Shown here in pieces: positions 9,663-22,643 of a DNA stretch of 64,000 nucleotides (its first letter is position 1; each line of letters begins with the position of its first letter). Under the pieces are notes generated by a model. That model saw nothing but the letters and a program-made list of their open reading frames with translations. It was not told the DNA's origin and searched no databases. Position numbers and translations under genes: made by a program. Origin of the DNA: Cyclobacteriaceae bacterium (GTDB lineage: Bacteria; Bacteroidota; Bacteroidia; Cytophagales; Cyclobacteriaceae); NCBI GenBank assembly GCA_958296015.1, contig CATQIH010000017.1, positions 1-64,000 on the forward strand, written 5' to 3'.

Positions 9663-9833
9663 GGAAATCGGAAATCATGCTGGATGAGTACAGTACTCAA
9701 AAGCAGCATATCCCTGCCTAAGGGATGCCATCTTTAGGAAGCATGGAATAACGATCCGCCTTTTGATGTAATGAAGATGCGATCATGATGCAATTGGTGC
9801 AACAATGATGCAATGTCTTACCATCCATATTCA

Positions 9834-10360
9834 CTAGATATGGTAGTAAGAACCTGCTCCTTTTTCACCGAAACTTTTCAGGACACCTTTTTCTGTAAGA
9901 CCAGTCAAATCCCTGGTAGCAGTAATTCTTGAAACGCTAAAAAGCTTCTGATAACTTTTATTGGTTATCTTCCCTGCTTCTTTGACATGTAAAACAGCTT
10001 TGATCTGTCTTTCGTTGAGGTCTAGCTGATGGAGGTATGCTTCTGTGTAGATATCTTTCAGGAAGGTGATCTGAAAACCTCCGGCAAATTCTTCCAGCAT
10101 GGGTTCTGGCATACCGACTGCCTGACAGGCATCTATGATTTTGGAGATGCCTCTACCCCAGATTTCTATATACCCCATCTTGAAGAAAGCATCTGCGATG
10201 TTCTTGTTTCTGGGATGGGAGGGATGCTTGGTTTTCAGCATGTCTATGGTCAGCTCTTCCGGCAATTTGCCGGGATTCCAGAGAATGAGCTTGTCATCAT
10301 AGACGCTAAGCTGAATGGTGGGGCCAGTATAGTCTTTATGCACGATGGCGTTAAGGATGC
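9834..10360 (-). pseudogene. RecG/AlbA_2-type ATP-binding regulator, C-terminal fragment
   Basis: The frame encodes the C-terminal half of a Schlafen/AlbA_2-type ATP-binding transcriptional regulator. ILNAIVHKDY, then VYDDKLILWNPGKLPEEL, SHPRNKNIADAFFKMGYIEIWGRGI, and finally a winged-helix part (KITNKSYQKLFSVSRITATRDL). The conserved N-terminal AlbA_2 domain is missing. At about 10345-10365 the frame changes into an unrelated GH28 fragment. Because the only start available (10343) falls inside the conserved domain, this is a truncated, probably non-functional remnant. Confidence 0.7.
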
Positions 10361-10555
10361 CTGATGAACATCATCAAAAACAATAGGTGTTCTGAAATCG
10401 GCTTTTGTGGTGAAGATTGAAAGGCCATCAAACTGAATTTTTCGGGCATGGCGGATATAAACGCCCCATGTCGACAGTTCGCCTAACATATTGTATTCAG
10501 GATAACTGTCAGGTTTCTCCGGTATTGTAGCGACTTTGTCTTTTAATCTTTGCAT
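10361..10555 (-). pseudogene. GH28 polygalacturonase C-terminal fragment
   Basis: About 60 codons encode the typical tail of GH28 enzymes of this phylum: PEYNMLGELSTWGVYIRHAR and then KADFRTPIVFDDVHQASL. A stop codon lies just upstream of the ATG at 10553-10555, so the rest of the enzyme is gone. The fragment is fused at its 3' side to the ATP-binding regulator fragment, which gives a chimeric open frame of 101 codons. It is the scar of a deletion or rearrangement. Confidence 0.6.
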
Positions 10556-10656
10556 TGTATTAAAATTAAAATTTTATGTCAAAATTGACGGTACAAAGTT
10601 GACACAACCCGCATTGAATAAAGTGTAACTACATTAAAAAAGGAAGTGAAAGTAGA

Positions 10657-10776
10657 TTAACTTTTTGCCTTCTGTTTGCGAATTTTAGAATAAAACTGTG
10701 AGGTCATTCCCAGATAGGAAGCAATTACATATTGAGGAAAACGATTGAGCATGAATAGGTATTTCAACACCACCAT
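10657..10776 (-). pseudogene. Crp/Fnr-family regulator, C-terminal stump
   Basis: A 39-codon frame encodes LNRFPQYVIASYLGMTSQFYSKIRKQ and then a stop. This is the recognition-helix end of a Crp/Fnr-type winged helix (usual form 'xPQkyIASyLGiTpesLSRiRk'). The cyclic-nucleotide-binding domain is absent. No other gene is seen in 10556-10873. Confidence 0.6.
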
Positions 10777-10873
10777 TATGAGATAATTAAAATAAACATA
10801 TTAAGTTCAAGGTACTGTGCTAATTACAGCCGTTATTGTGTACTGTCTTAGCTACAGTAGCTATTCAATGTTT

Positions 10874-12217
10874 CTAGCGAACTATAACCATGGAGTGAAT
10901 ACCTCTGGTTACAGGAACAGAGTAATCTGTTTTTACCAGTGCAATACGCGTGGGGTCGAAATAATCGCTTGTTAGCCTCCAAAAGTCGATGGAGCCCCCT
11001 TTCCTGTCTGCATCATAGTGGTCAAAAGTAGCCACGGCAAGAAATTGGCCCGTGTTATCAAAAACGGCCGACTCCGGCAAGATACCATCGAAGGCAAAGT
11101 CTCCAATTCTTTCCAATAAACCGGTTTCTGCATTCAGCCGTATCAGCGTTAAAGAAGAAAAGAAACCCTGTTCCAGCTTGTCAAAAGGTTGTGTACTCTG
11201 TTCAAGATTCGTGGTGACGATCCAGTTTGCATCAGGACTGATTGCAAGACCTTCAGGAAGCACACCGGTGAGAATACGCGATACAATCTGATGGGTTGGC
11301 GTTGAGCCATTAGGGTTTTGTGCCGCAATGCCTATTGATGTAACTGACCCTCTTACTGAAGCCGAATACATAGCATTCACAATTAAAAAACGACCGTTAG
11401 GGGTAAAGCAGGCTTTGAAAGGTTCTTTGTCAACCAATACAAAATTTCCCCATTTTGAAAGTTTGACTTCATCCGCAGATTCAACGAGTGAATAAAAACA
11501 AAGAAGCGACTTTGTGGCATTCAATAAAACAAGTTTGTCGTTGTCGGGATGGAAGACGGCTTCATTTACCACATCCCCATTTGAATAGCCGGGAATAGAT
11601 GACAGATTTAATTTTACCAGCTTACCATTAGTGAACCGGTAAATCGCCAAGGGACTCTGAATTGTGTCTTTTGGTGCATAGGTAATGGCAACCAGAGTGC
11701 CATCCCTGTTAAATGTTACTGAAAGCGGATGTTCTTCACCATTGAATTTCTGTGTAATCTGCGGGTGATCAGGGTCAGATAAATTAAGTACGGTTATAGT
11801 TTTTCCAACCGGCAAATCACTTAAAAGTGGTTTGTCTTTTCCAATGGGACGCTGTCCACGCGTTTCGATCACGATTGTATGACGACCATCAGGGGCAACG
11901 GCAACCGATGACGGCGGGCCAGTAACAGAGTTACTAACTTCAACAGAAACTGCTTTCAGTTTGTTTACAGGTTTATCTAAACTGATAACCGATAAGGCAT
12001 CTTTTCCCTCTTGTTCACCGAGGTAACCGTCCAAATAAGCCGATGCCACCATATCTGCATCTGAAACAGTTACAATATATTGTCCTTTAAAGTTGAATAC
12101 CGGTCTTGAGTGAGTGGTTTGTCCAATTGCTATTTGTAAAACAGTAAAAAATAAAAAACTTGATGCTAAGATTTTGATTGGGAAACCTCTCAATAAACTT
12201 TCTTTATGTTTATTCAT
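10874..12217 (-). CDS. Exported beta-propeller (lactonase-like) protein
   Basis: The 447-residue protein has a signal peptide (ILASSFLFFTVLQIAIGQ). It then shows repeated blade-like units: PPSSVAVAPDGRHTIVIETRG, PLSVTFNRDGTLVAITYAP, PFKACFTPNGRFLIVNAMY, PEGLAISPDANWIVTTNLEQ and PESAVFDNTGQFLAVATFD. These 'P-x-(S/A)-V-x-(F/P)-(D/N)-x-(T/G)-x-x-(L)' units are typical of seven-bladed lactonase/YncE-like propellers. No catalytic claim is possible. An IS30 element starts only 8 bp upstream of the start codon, so its native promoter and ribosome-binding site have been displaced. Confidence 0.7.
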   Translation of the reverse strand: MNKHKESLLRGFPIKILASSFLFFTVLQIAIGQTTHSRPVFNFKGQYIVTVSDADMVASAYLDGYLGEQEGKDALSVISLDKPVNKLKAVSVEVSNSVTGPPSSVAVAPDGRHTIVIETRGQRPIGKDKPLLSDLPVGKTITVLNLSDPDHPQITQKFNGEEHPLSVTFNRDGTLVAITYAPKDTIQSPLAIYRFTNGKLVKLNLSSIPGYSNGDVVNEAVFHPDNDKLVLLNATKSLLCFYSLVESADEVKLSKWGNFVLVDKEPFKACFTPNGRFLIVNAMYSASVRGSVTSIGIAAQNPNGSTPTHQIVSRILTGVLPEGLAISPDANWIVTTNLEQSTQPFDKLEQGFFSSLTLIRLNAETGLLERIGDFAFDGILPESAVFDNTGQFLAVATFDHYDADRKGGSIDFWRLTSDYFDPTRIALVKTDYSVPVTRGIHSMVIVR

Positions 12218-12224
12218 ATCTTGA

Positions 12225-13374
12225 ATTCAAGTAATAAATGCAACTAGGGATTTAGCGGGTAAAGGGGCTATTTTTCAAAACAGGAAAGGAAATAAATCCT
12301 TTCACCGTCTTGATGGAAAGCGGTATCTTGCCCCCTAAATCGCCAAAAATAATCGGACCGCCGATGCGGTTGCAAAATGAAACATCTTACCGTGGAACAA
12401 AGATACACAATCGAGTGCTTATTAGCACAAAATTATAGCAAAACAAAAATTGCCCAGACTATTGGAGTCTCCATGTCCACTGTCTATCGTGAGGTAGAGC
12501 GTAATTGCGATCAGCGAAATGGAAGTTACAAGAGTAGCCTTGCTCAAAGGAAGTGTTGGGAAAAGCACCAGGGAAAGCCCAAACAGATACGCTTTACCGA
12601 GCAGATCAAAGCACGGGTAGAAGCCCTACTTAAAGACGACTTCAGTCCAGAACAAGTGGTGGGATATTGCAAGAAGAATCAGCAGGCAATAGTCTCTCAT
12701 GAAACGATCTATCAGTACATCTGGCAGGACAAAAAGGATAAAGGCACCTTGCATAAGCATTTACGCCATCAAGGGCGGAAATATCGTAAAAGAGGGGCTT
12801 ATAAAGACTGCCGAGGCATTATTACCAATCGGATAGACATTGATCAGCGGCCTGATATTGTAGCCAAAAAGAAACGTTTTGGAGACCTGGAACCGGGCCG
12901 CCGGGCGGTAGACACTATTATCGGCAAAAACCACCAGGGAGCTATTGTTACCCTCAATGATAGAGCCACCGGAATGCTCAAGATGCAAAAAGTAGAAACC
13001 CGTGAAGCAGACGTAGTGGAACAAGCCATTGTGAATCTATTGGAAGACTGGAAACCCTTTAGTTTGCATACCATAACTGCTGACAACGGAAAAGAATTTG
13101 CCAATCATCAAGCTATCAGTGAGACGACCGGAATAGATATCTATTTTGCCAAACCTTATCATTCCTGGCAACGCGGAGCCAATGAGAATCTCAATGGCCT
13201 GGTCAGACAATACCTACCTAAGAAAACAGATTTTAGACTTATTTCTGATGAGCAAGTCAGGGCTATTGAAAACAAGCTCAATGAAAGACCTAGAAAAAGA
13301 CACGACTACCGATCGCCCATTGAGCAAATGGAACATTTATTATTCACCAATCCTGTTGCATTTATCACTTGAAT
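12225..13374 (+). mobile_element. IS30-family insertion sequence
   Basis: The element is bounded by inverted repeats of about 20 bp: 12225-12244 (ATTCAAGTAATAAATGCAAC) and 13355-13374 (its complement with one mismatch). It holds one transposase gene whose stop codon lies inside the right repeat. No matching target duplication is visible at the flanks, and the two flanks belong to unrelated genes (a propeller gene start and a GH31 fragment). This suggests that a deletion or recombination followed insertion. Confidence 0.8.
12377..13372 (+). CDS. IS30-family transposase
   Basis: The 331-residue protein has an N-terminal helix-turn-helix (HLTVEQRYTIECLL, then SKTKIAQTIGVSMSTVYREV) and the IS30 DDE core. 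The core shows the first Asp in RRAVDTIIGKNHQGAIVTL, the second in LHTITADNGKEFANH and the Glu in SWQRGANENLNGLVRQYLPK. It catalyses cut-and-paste or circle-mediated transposition of the surrounding element. The frame is intact, so it may be active. Confidence 0.93.
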   Translation: MKHLTVEQRYTIECLLAQNYSKTKIAQTIGVSMSTVYREVERNCDQRNGSYKSSLAQRKCWEKHQGKPKQIRFTEQIKARVEALLKDDFSPEQVVGYCKKNQQAIVSHETIYQYIWQDKKDKGTLHKHLRHQGRKYRKRGAYKDCRGIITNRIDIDQRPDIVAKKKRFGDLEPGRRAVDTIIGKNHQGAIVTLNDRATGMLKMQKVETREADVVEQAIVNLLEDWKPFSLHTITADNGKEFANHQAISETTGIDIYFAKPYHSWQRGANENLNGLVRQYLPKKTDFRLISDEQVRAIENKLNERPRKRHDYRSPIEQMEHLLFTNPVAFIT

Positions 13375-13803
13375 CCTGATTCTGAGCAGCCCTATATATT
13401 TGAGGATTTCTGGACCGGTTACCCTACAGGGCTGTTGGATATATTCAAACCAGCAGCGCAGCAATTTTACTGGAGCCAGTACAGAGACCGAATAAAGGAG
13501 GGGATGTCAGGCTGGTGGCTGGATTTAGGTGAACCGGAATCCGTTAATGATAGTTTGCAATTTTCAAAAGGAGCCTACGATCTTATTACTTTTACCACCA
13601 GTCGCAAGAGACATAAAGATCGTATTACTATAGTAGGAGATCATGTGACTTCCCGTAAAATCAATTTTAGATTGCAGGTAATGGGAAAACAGATTGAATC
13701 TGTACGTTTCTCAGACAAAAGAGACTATAAGATTATGGGCACGTCATCCGTTGATTTTCTATGGACAGGTAAGCCTGTATCTCTTACTATAAAAACCTTC
13801 TAA
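13375..13803 (+). pseudogene. GH31 glycosidase fragment with internal deletion
   Basis: The sequence directly after the IS30 right repeat continues an open frame with GH31 features. FEDFWTGYPTGLLDIFKPAA leads into GMSGWWLDLGEPE, where the Asp of WWLDLGEPE is the GH31 nucleophile region. The frame then jumps to an Ig-like C-terminal part (GAYDLITFTTSRKRHKDRIT to VSLTIKTF). Several hundred residues normally separate these parts, and the N-terminal half is missing. It is a remnant truncated by IS30 and carrying an internal deletion. Confidence 0.6.
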
Positions 13804-14257
13804 TAACCAATAGAAAACAAAGACACTTTAATAACTATTTTCATGTCGACAAGAAGAGATTTTATTACAAAAGCTTTAATGGGCGGGGCTACCATTGCGG
13901 TAGGCAGTTCGGCCATCGGAATACCTGCAAATAGTTATAAAAGCTTCATGGGTGCGAGCGTTCCCCTTGCTCCTCAAGTAGCCACATATCCAAAGCCCGC
14001 GATTTATGAGGTATCGGAGCAATTCGGCTTAAAGGTTAATGAGGTCAGCGTTCCTGTTATCAAGGAGTTTAGCCTGTATGATTATGCGCATTTCTCGTTT
14101 GAGGGCAAGGTCACTATCGAGATTACTGCCCCACAACCTATTACAAGCTATACCATCAGTCCATTGGCTTATGGTATAAAAGGAAATGTGGATGGCAACA
14201 AGCTCACGTTTATCTTGGACCGTTCCAGATATATGATCATTAAAATCAATAATTCTA

Positions 14258-15418
14258 TAGGGTTTCCGCACCAAAATTAGCCAGTAAGGATTTGTTTAAG
14301 ATACTCACCGCTACGGGCGGCTTTCTTTCTTTTGCGTTTGATGCTAATCTTCTGTGGGTCTTTCTTGAGCAGGTGTAGTGCCCACTTACGGACCAAATGC
14401 AAGTTGGCTGGACCGTTATTCTTTCTGACCCGGCAGTCATCCTCACCAAAAGTGAAGTCTAACTGCCAATGCAGTTTATTTTCTATTGCCCAGTGTCCTC
14501 TCACGTAGTGGGCTATCTGCTCGGCGGTGGGTTCAAGGCTACTAATGTAGTACTGCACTTTACGTGTGATGCCTTTCTTAGTATGGCGTATACGTTCCAC
14601 CATTGCCAGACTACGCAAATCCTTCCACTGCTCAGCCTCATCGACCAAGGCTATGTTGCTTGTCACATACACATTACGTTCTTCCCCCCGCCCATGTGCT
14701 TTATCCAGAGATTTATGTACCAATAGTTGCCCTTGTTGCTTTTCCATAAAGTCGGATACTTGTTCATACAAGCCCCCCTGATTTTCTTTTAAAGCGATTA
14801 CATAGTCTGCCTGCTTTTCTCTAATCTTCTCTACAATGGCTGTTTGCGTGCCAATCGCATCAATGGTTATCACACTATCCTGACAGTCTACTGCATCCAA
14901 GAGTTTGGGAATAGCGATAATCTCATTACTTTTGGCATCCACTTGGTACTGCCCGAAACTAAGCCCCACCTCATCTACCCACACGTTGACCATCTGTACT
15001 AAAGCGTGTTTCTTACCCAGTGGAATTGTGCCACGCAGTTCTTTACCGTCAATGCGCAGGTGTTTACCGGCCAAGCTGATATCCTGTAAGCAGGCCTTAA
15101 AGCTAGTTTCTAGCTCATGACTAGCCAAGTAACGCAACACCCGATCTAGAGTGTCTTCTGAGGGAATGCCATTGAAAAACTCAAAGCCCAATTCTTCCTT
15201 AAGGAAAACTATGTTATCATTGCCGTAATCCTCTATCTCAGAGAAGTCGTCGCAGTCAGCTAACGTGCCGCATAGGATTAACCCCAAGATATCCCCTAAT
15301 TGATGCTGACAACGACCTAGAACTCGAAAATCCCGGACTTTTGTAAAGTAAGTTAGTATTTGCATTCACAAAGTTAATCACCTTTGCCATTTATCCTTAT
15401 TTTGGTGCGGAAACCCTA
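14258..15418 (-). mobile_element. ISAs1-family insertion sequence, copy 1
   Basis: The element is 1,161 bp with perfect terminal inverted repeats (TAGGGTTTCCGCACCAAAAT at 14258-14277 and its complement at 15399-15418). It holds one transposase gene on the minus strand. An identically sized copy lies at 22644-23804 with the same transposase sequence, which indicates recent movement. Confidence 0.93.
14277..15365 (-). CDS. ISAs1-family transposase (copy 1)
   Basis: The 362-residue protein matches the ISAs1/H-repeat transposase layout. An N-terminal helical domain with FSEIEDYGNDN and GIPSEDTLDRVLR is followed by the DDE core: the Asp in KHLRIDGKELRGT, the second Asp in VITIDAIGTQ, and VIALKENQ. 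The C-terminal signature is GHWAIENKLHWQLDFTFGED, with the catalytic Glu. The frame is intact, and the protein is identical to the copy at 22663-23751. Confidence 0.93.
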   Translation of the reverse strand: MQILTYFTKVRDFRVLGRCQHQLGDILGLILCGTLADCDDFSEIEDYGNDNIVFLKEELGFEFFNGIPSEDTLDRVLRYLASHELETSFKACLQDISLAGKHLRIDGKELRGTIPLGKKHALVQMVNVWVDEVGLSFGQYQVDAKSNEIIAIPKLLDAVDCQDSVITIDAIGTQTAIVEKIREKQADYVIALKENQGGLYEQVSDFMEKQQGQLLVHKSLDKAHGRGEERNVYVTSNIALVDEAEQWKDLRSLAMVERIRHTKKGITRKVQYYISSLEPTAEQIAHYVRGHWAIENKLHWQLDFTFGEDDCRVRKNNGPANLHLVRKWALHLLKKDPQKISIKRKRKKAARSGEYLKQILTG

Positions 15419-16613
15419 ATAATTCTAGGAAATTGGTACTGGCAGCAGACCCATGGGAGACCGATGTGCCAGATGTATCGTCCCAATCTGTGTACAATGT
15501 TAAGGATGCCCCATTTAATGCGGATGCTACAGGGTCGGGTTTATCTACCGCAGCTATACAGAAGGCCATCGATAAGGCCAGTGCGGCAGGGGGAGGTACT
15601 GTTTATTTGCCCCAGGGCATTTTTAAAAGTGCCAATCTGGTGCTCAAAAGCAATGTGAATATCTATTTGGCCGGGGGGGGCGGTATTAAGGGGAGCGGAC
15701 CGAGCCTTAGAATATGAGGATCATTTTCGTAAAGATGGCTTAAAGATGAAACGGCACATGGTTCCTCTATACGGAACAAAATGCGCAAAACATCAAAATA
15801 TTTGGCAAGGGGCACCATTGATACAGACGGGTTCAAACTCCGCAAAACGCAAAAGTACTTGACCAATCTTATCGTTCCATTAAATTGTAGCAACTTTACA
15901 ATAGACGGCATCATTTGTAGGGATAGCGGTCTATGGGGTGTTATTCCTACCCCGATCCAGTAATATTACGATCAGGAATACCAAACATTTAAACGAAAAC
16001 GGTGACGATCTGATTGTTATGAAAATGACGCGGTAGATGTTCAGGAATGCTCCAATGTATGTATCGATCATTCCATCATGATATCCGAAGATGATACTTT
16101 CTCTACGAAAACCTGGGAAGCGTCCACCGATATTGCAAGACAATGGCCGGGAAGTCCGCAAAAGTTAGAGAACGTAATAGTCAATGATTGTGTGGCTTGG
16201 AGCCGCTGCGCTACCTATAAAATAGGTTTTGGAAACTTCCAGGAGCAGACGTAACATCATCGTCAAGAATTCCATATCTTATGGTAGCTCAAGGGCAATT
16301 GCCATCAACCCAAGGTACGGTGATAGCTCTGTCAGTAATATTACCTTCGAAAATATTGATATTGAAGGATTCTCGCCTAAAATCAGCAGGGTTCCCAAAT
16401 GGCTTGAAATCTACAATTCGTCCAGAGATACTTATGGCGGCCCAGTCACCGGAATCACGCTTAAAGATATTAATGTGAGAGACTTTGGAGAAACATCCTC
16501 CATCATTCACGGTTCTAAAAGAAAATCGGAGGTTTTATATATTGATGGCATATCATTCATCAATATTCTCTTGCCAGATAAATCAGCCTATGCCAAAACT
16601 TTAGAAGCAATGA

Positions 16614-19936
<3,323 letters not shown>

Positions 19937-19955
19937 TTAAACTGATATATGAGCA

Positions 19956-19986
19956 GAGACTGTTGCAAGGGCAGTCTCCGTTCTTT
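19956..19986 (+). terminator. Rho-independent terminator after the GH2 gene
   Basis: A 7-bp stem (GAGACTG at 19956-19962 with CAGTCTC at 19972-19978) encloses a 9-nt loop and is followed by CGTTCTTTT. It lies 20 bp past the GH2 stop. Confidence 0.65.
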
Positions 19987-20031
19987 TAATCTGTTATGAT
20001 ACGCTCTATAGCAAGGTGGATAGCTTTGCTT

Positions 20032-21033
20032 TTATGGGACAAAACTGCTGTCAGTCAGTTGAAATGCTTTGAGTTTGCCCTGGTTACAAGCTGCCAATAT
20101 TAGTATATCATGCTGGCCATACCTGATGGTTGCCAGTGCCTTGGCATCTCCATCCACAAAAAAATGCGTTGCTGCCGGGGGTATATTTTTGAAATTACCG
20201 GCTCCATCGCCTAATAAAACATTCCCTACGCCCGCATCATATCTGCCGTTCTGGACTTCAGGAGCGTAGGAATTTCCTACTGTCAGCACATCCGGGTGTC
20301 CATCTTGATTTATATCCAGGGTAACTATGCCATATATTGGAGCAAACTGTGCTTCTATGGGTAACGCTTTGATACGGAACCTGCCGTTTCCAAGGTTTTC
20401 AAAATAACTGCTGTTGAATTCGGTAGCTTCTTTCCTGATCATTCCTTTTTGCAGGGACGGTGGAATGACATCTTCGAGGCTGGCCTGTGCATAGCGCGAA
20501 TATCTGCCAAAGACTCCCTTCATGCCGGGTATCTGGCTGATAAGCTGATCGCGCGGGTGTGCAACAAAAGGAGCCATTTTGCCATCATCATTCATTGTAT
20601 AGTAGGTCAAAATATGGTCGGTGCTACCATTTTCATCAAAATCTTTGACAAACAGCTGCATAGGCTGTTCTGCGGATACTTTGTATTGAGTATTTAAGCC
20701 AAGATTACCCACTACATAATCTAGGTCTCCATCGTGGTCAAAATCTCCGCTGCTGATGCTGTTCCACCAACCTTTGGCCGATTGAATGCCGGTATCTTTG
20801 GTGATATCCGTTAGTTCTCCTCCCGTATTCTCTAGGAAAGTGAGCGGAATCCATTCCCCTGCCACGATGAGATCCACCAGACCATCATTATTAAAATCGG
20901 ACCACAGGGCATCTTTAACAGGCCCTGTTGTTGTTAGCCCGTTTGCCTTTGTTGCCGTCACCTCTGTGAACTTTCCTTTGTCGTTTTGCAATAAATAACT
21001 TTTTTCCCCAAAAGGGTAATGACCTGGTACTAA
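20032..21033 (-). pseudogene. FG-GAP/VCBS-repeat (CRTAC1-like) protein fragment
   Basis: The frame contains FG-GAP calcium-binding blades: DALWSDFNNDGLVDLIVAGE, SSGDFDHDGDLDYVVGNLG, VKDFDENGSTDHIL and VTLDINQDGHPDVLTVGNS, each with D-x-(D/N)-x-(D/N)-G-x-x-D loops. This is typical of large exported propeller proteins coupled to carbohydrate uptake loci in this phylum. The N-terminus is cut by the ISAzo13-like element at 21034, and the C-terminus ends abruptly (LTDSSFVP) without the usual ASPIC/UnbV domain. The first 11 codons of the apparent frame come from the element. The sequence on the other side of the IS is unrelated, so this is a rearranged remnant. Confidence 0.75.
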
Positions 21034-22339
21034 GGATTTGTCAATAAATAAAATGCACAACATTTAGAATTAATTAGTTACCTTTGAAATAAAAACAATG
21101 GAGACTGATGAGGTTATCAAAACACGTATAAACACCATTTTACCCATTTTGAATGAGCGACAAGCCAGGATTTATTTATCTGCTGAGGCTGCAAGTATCG
21201 GCTGGGGCGGCAAGTCTTTAATTGCCAAGTTATCATCTGTAACACGGCGGACAATAGCCAAAGGTGGGATGGAGTCTTTTGATGCGGAAGATTCTGTTTT
21301 CATGGCCCGTATTCGGAAAGTAGGAGGTGGAAGAAAAAAAGTCATAGAACACCAGCCCCAGATGCTAGAAGCCATCCAGGGTTTAGTTTCGCCCCATACG
21401 ATGGGCAACCCAATGAACCCGTTGATGTGGACCAGCAAAAGTATCAGAAAGATATTAGCGGAATTAACAGAATTAAAATATAAGGTTAGCCATGAAGTGG
21501 TTCGCCAATGTCTGATTGAACTGGGGTATAGTCTTCAGGCAAATAAGAAAACGTATGAAGGGGCTAAGAATGAAGATAGGGATCAACAATTTGAGTACAT
21601 CAACAGCACGGCCATTTCATTTATGAACGAGAATTGTCCTGTAATTTCGGTGGATTGTAAAAAGAAGGAACTCATCGGCAACTACAAAAATAACGGACAG
21701 GAATGGGAAGTTAAAAAACAGCCAATAGCGGTAAAGGTCTATGATTTTATAGACAAGGAATTAGGGAAAGCTGTGCCCTATGGCATTTATGATATGGCTA
21801 AAAATGAAGGCTTTGTAAATGTAGGTATTAGTAGTGATACCGCAGAATTCGCAGTACATTCAATCCGTACCTGGTGGTTGGAAATGGGGAAACAACAGTA
21901 TGGGGATGCGAAAAAAATATACATAACAGCCGATAGTGGCGGCAGTAATAGTGTACGGGGGCGGTTATGGAAAACGGAGCTGCAAAAATTAGCGACACAA
22001 ACAGGTTTAGAAATAAGTATTTCTCATTTTCCGCCAGGAACAAGTAAATGGAACAAACCGGGTCGCCGGGCGATAGAACATCGGTTATTTTCCTACATAT
22101 CCAAAAACTGGAGAGCAAAACCATTGACAAGCATTGAAGTCATAGTGAATTTAATAGCAAATACAACCACAGAAAAAGGGTTGACAGTACAAGCCAAAGT
22201 AGACGATAAACAATACAAAAAAGGCCTAAAAATATCAGATGAAGAAATGAGAGCCATAAGTATTGATAGAAGCAATTTTAGGGGAGAATGGAATTACAAA
22301 ATTCTACCAAAATTGTAAATGTTATTTGTTGACAATCAC
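21034..22339 (+). mobile_element. ISAzo13-family insertion sequence, copy 1
   Basis: The element is about 1,306 bp. Its ends are imperfect inverted repeats (GGATTTGTCAATAAATAA at the left; the right end reads TTATTTGTTGACAATCAC). TAA lies at both flanks (21031-21033 and 22340-22342), a possible 3-bp target duplication. It has one transposase gene. A second copy is found at 61680-62984. Confidence 0.8.
21098..22318 (+). CDS. ISAzo13-family transposase (copy 1, intact)
   Basis: The 406-residue protein has the ISAzo13 layout. An N-terminal helical region (RQARIYLSAEAASIGWGG) precedes SKSIRKILAELTELKYKVSH. The catalytic part includes PVISVDCKKKELIGNYKNNG (first Asp), YITADSGGSNSVRGRLWKTE (second Asp) and ISHFPPGTSKWNKPGRRAIEHR (last acidic residue). 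The frame is complete, in contrast to copy 2. Confidence 0.9.
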   Translation: METDEVIKTRINTILPILNERQARIYLSAEAASIGWGGKSLIAKLSSVTRRTIAKGGMESFDAEDSVFMARIRKVGGGRKKVIEHQPQMLEAIQGLVSPHTMGNPMNPLMWTSKSIRKILAELTELKYKVSHEVVRQCLIELGYSLQANKKTYEGAKNEDRDQQFEYINSTAISFMNENCPVISVDCKKKELIGNYKNNGQEWEVKKQPIAVKVYDFIDKELGKAVPYGIYDMAKNEGFVNVGISSDTAEFAVHSIRTWWLEMGKQQYGDAKKIYITADSGGSNSVRGRLWKTELQKLATQTGLEISISHFPPGTSKWNKPGRRAIEHRLFSYISKNWRAKPLTSIEVIVNLIANTTTEKGLTVQAKVDDKQYKKGLKISDEEMRAISIDRSNFRGEWNYKILPKL

Positions 22340-22643
22340 TAAAGCGCGCAAAGTATATGCTTCTTGATAGAAAAAATCATAAAAAATCAGCTAAAGGATT
22401 CTTCTAAATTCTCTTTTCGAATAGTCTATATAGTCACTTAAAATATCTCCTTTTGGGCTTATAATTGTCTCAATACTTTGATTAACATCAGAAATATATG
22501 AACCAATTATTCCATTTTCCTGGGAAACAAAAAACACTATATCATAAAATTGATCATAATAAAAACTATTTTTAATCCTAAATAAATATGTTTCTTTACC
22601 GTCTTTGGTGCGAATTTTATCATCGATAATTGCAATAAATGAA

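Larger units (their letters stand above)
14249..15427. repeat. Target-site duplication around ISAs1-like copy 1
   Basis: The 9-bp sequence ATAATTCTA occurs at 14249-14257 and again at 15419-15427, directly flanking the element. It shows that the element transposed into the GH28-like gene. Confidence 0.8.

Noticed and set aside
14469-15120. Plus-strand open frames inside the ISAs1-like element, repeated at 22855-23506
   Set aside because: They are shadows of the transposase on the opposite strand and occur in both copies only because the element is duplicated.
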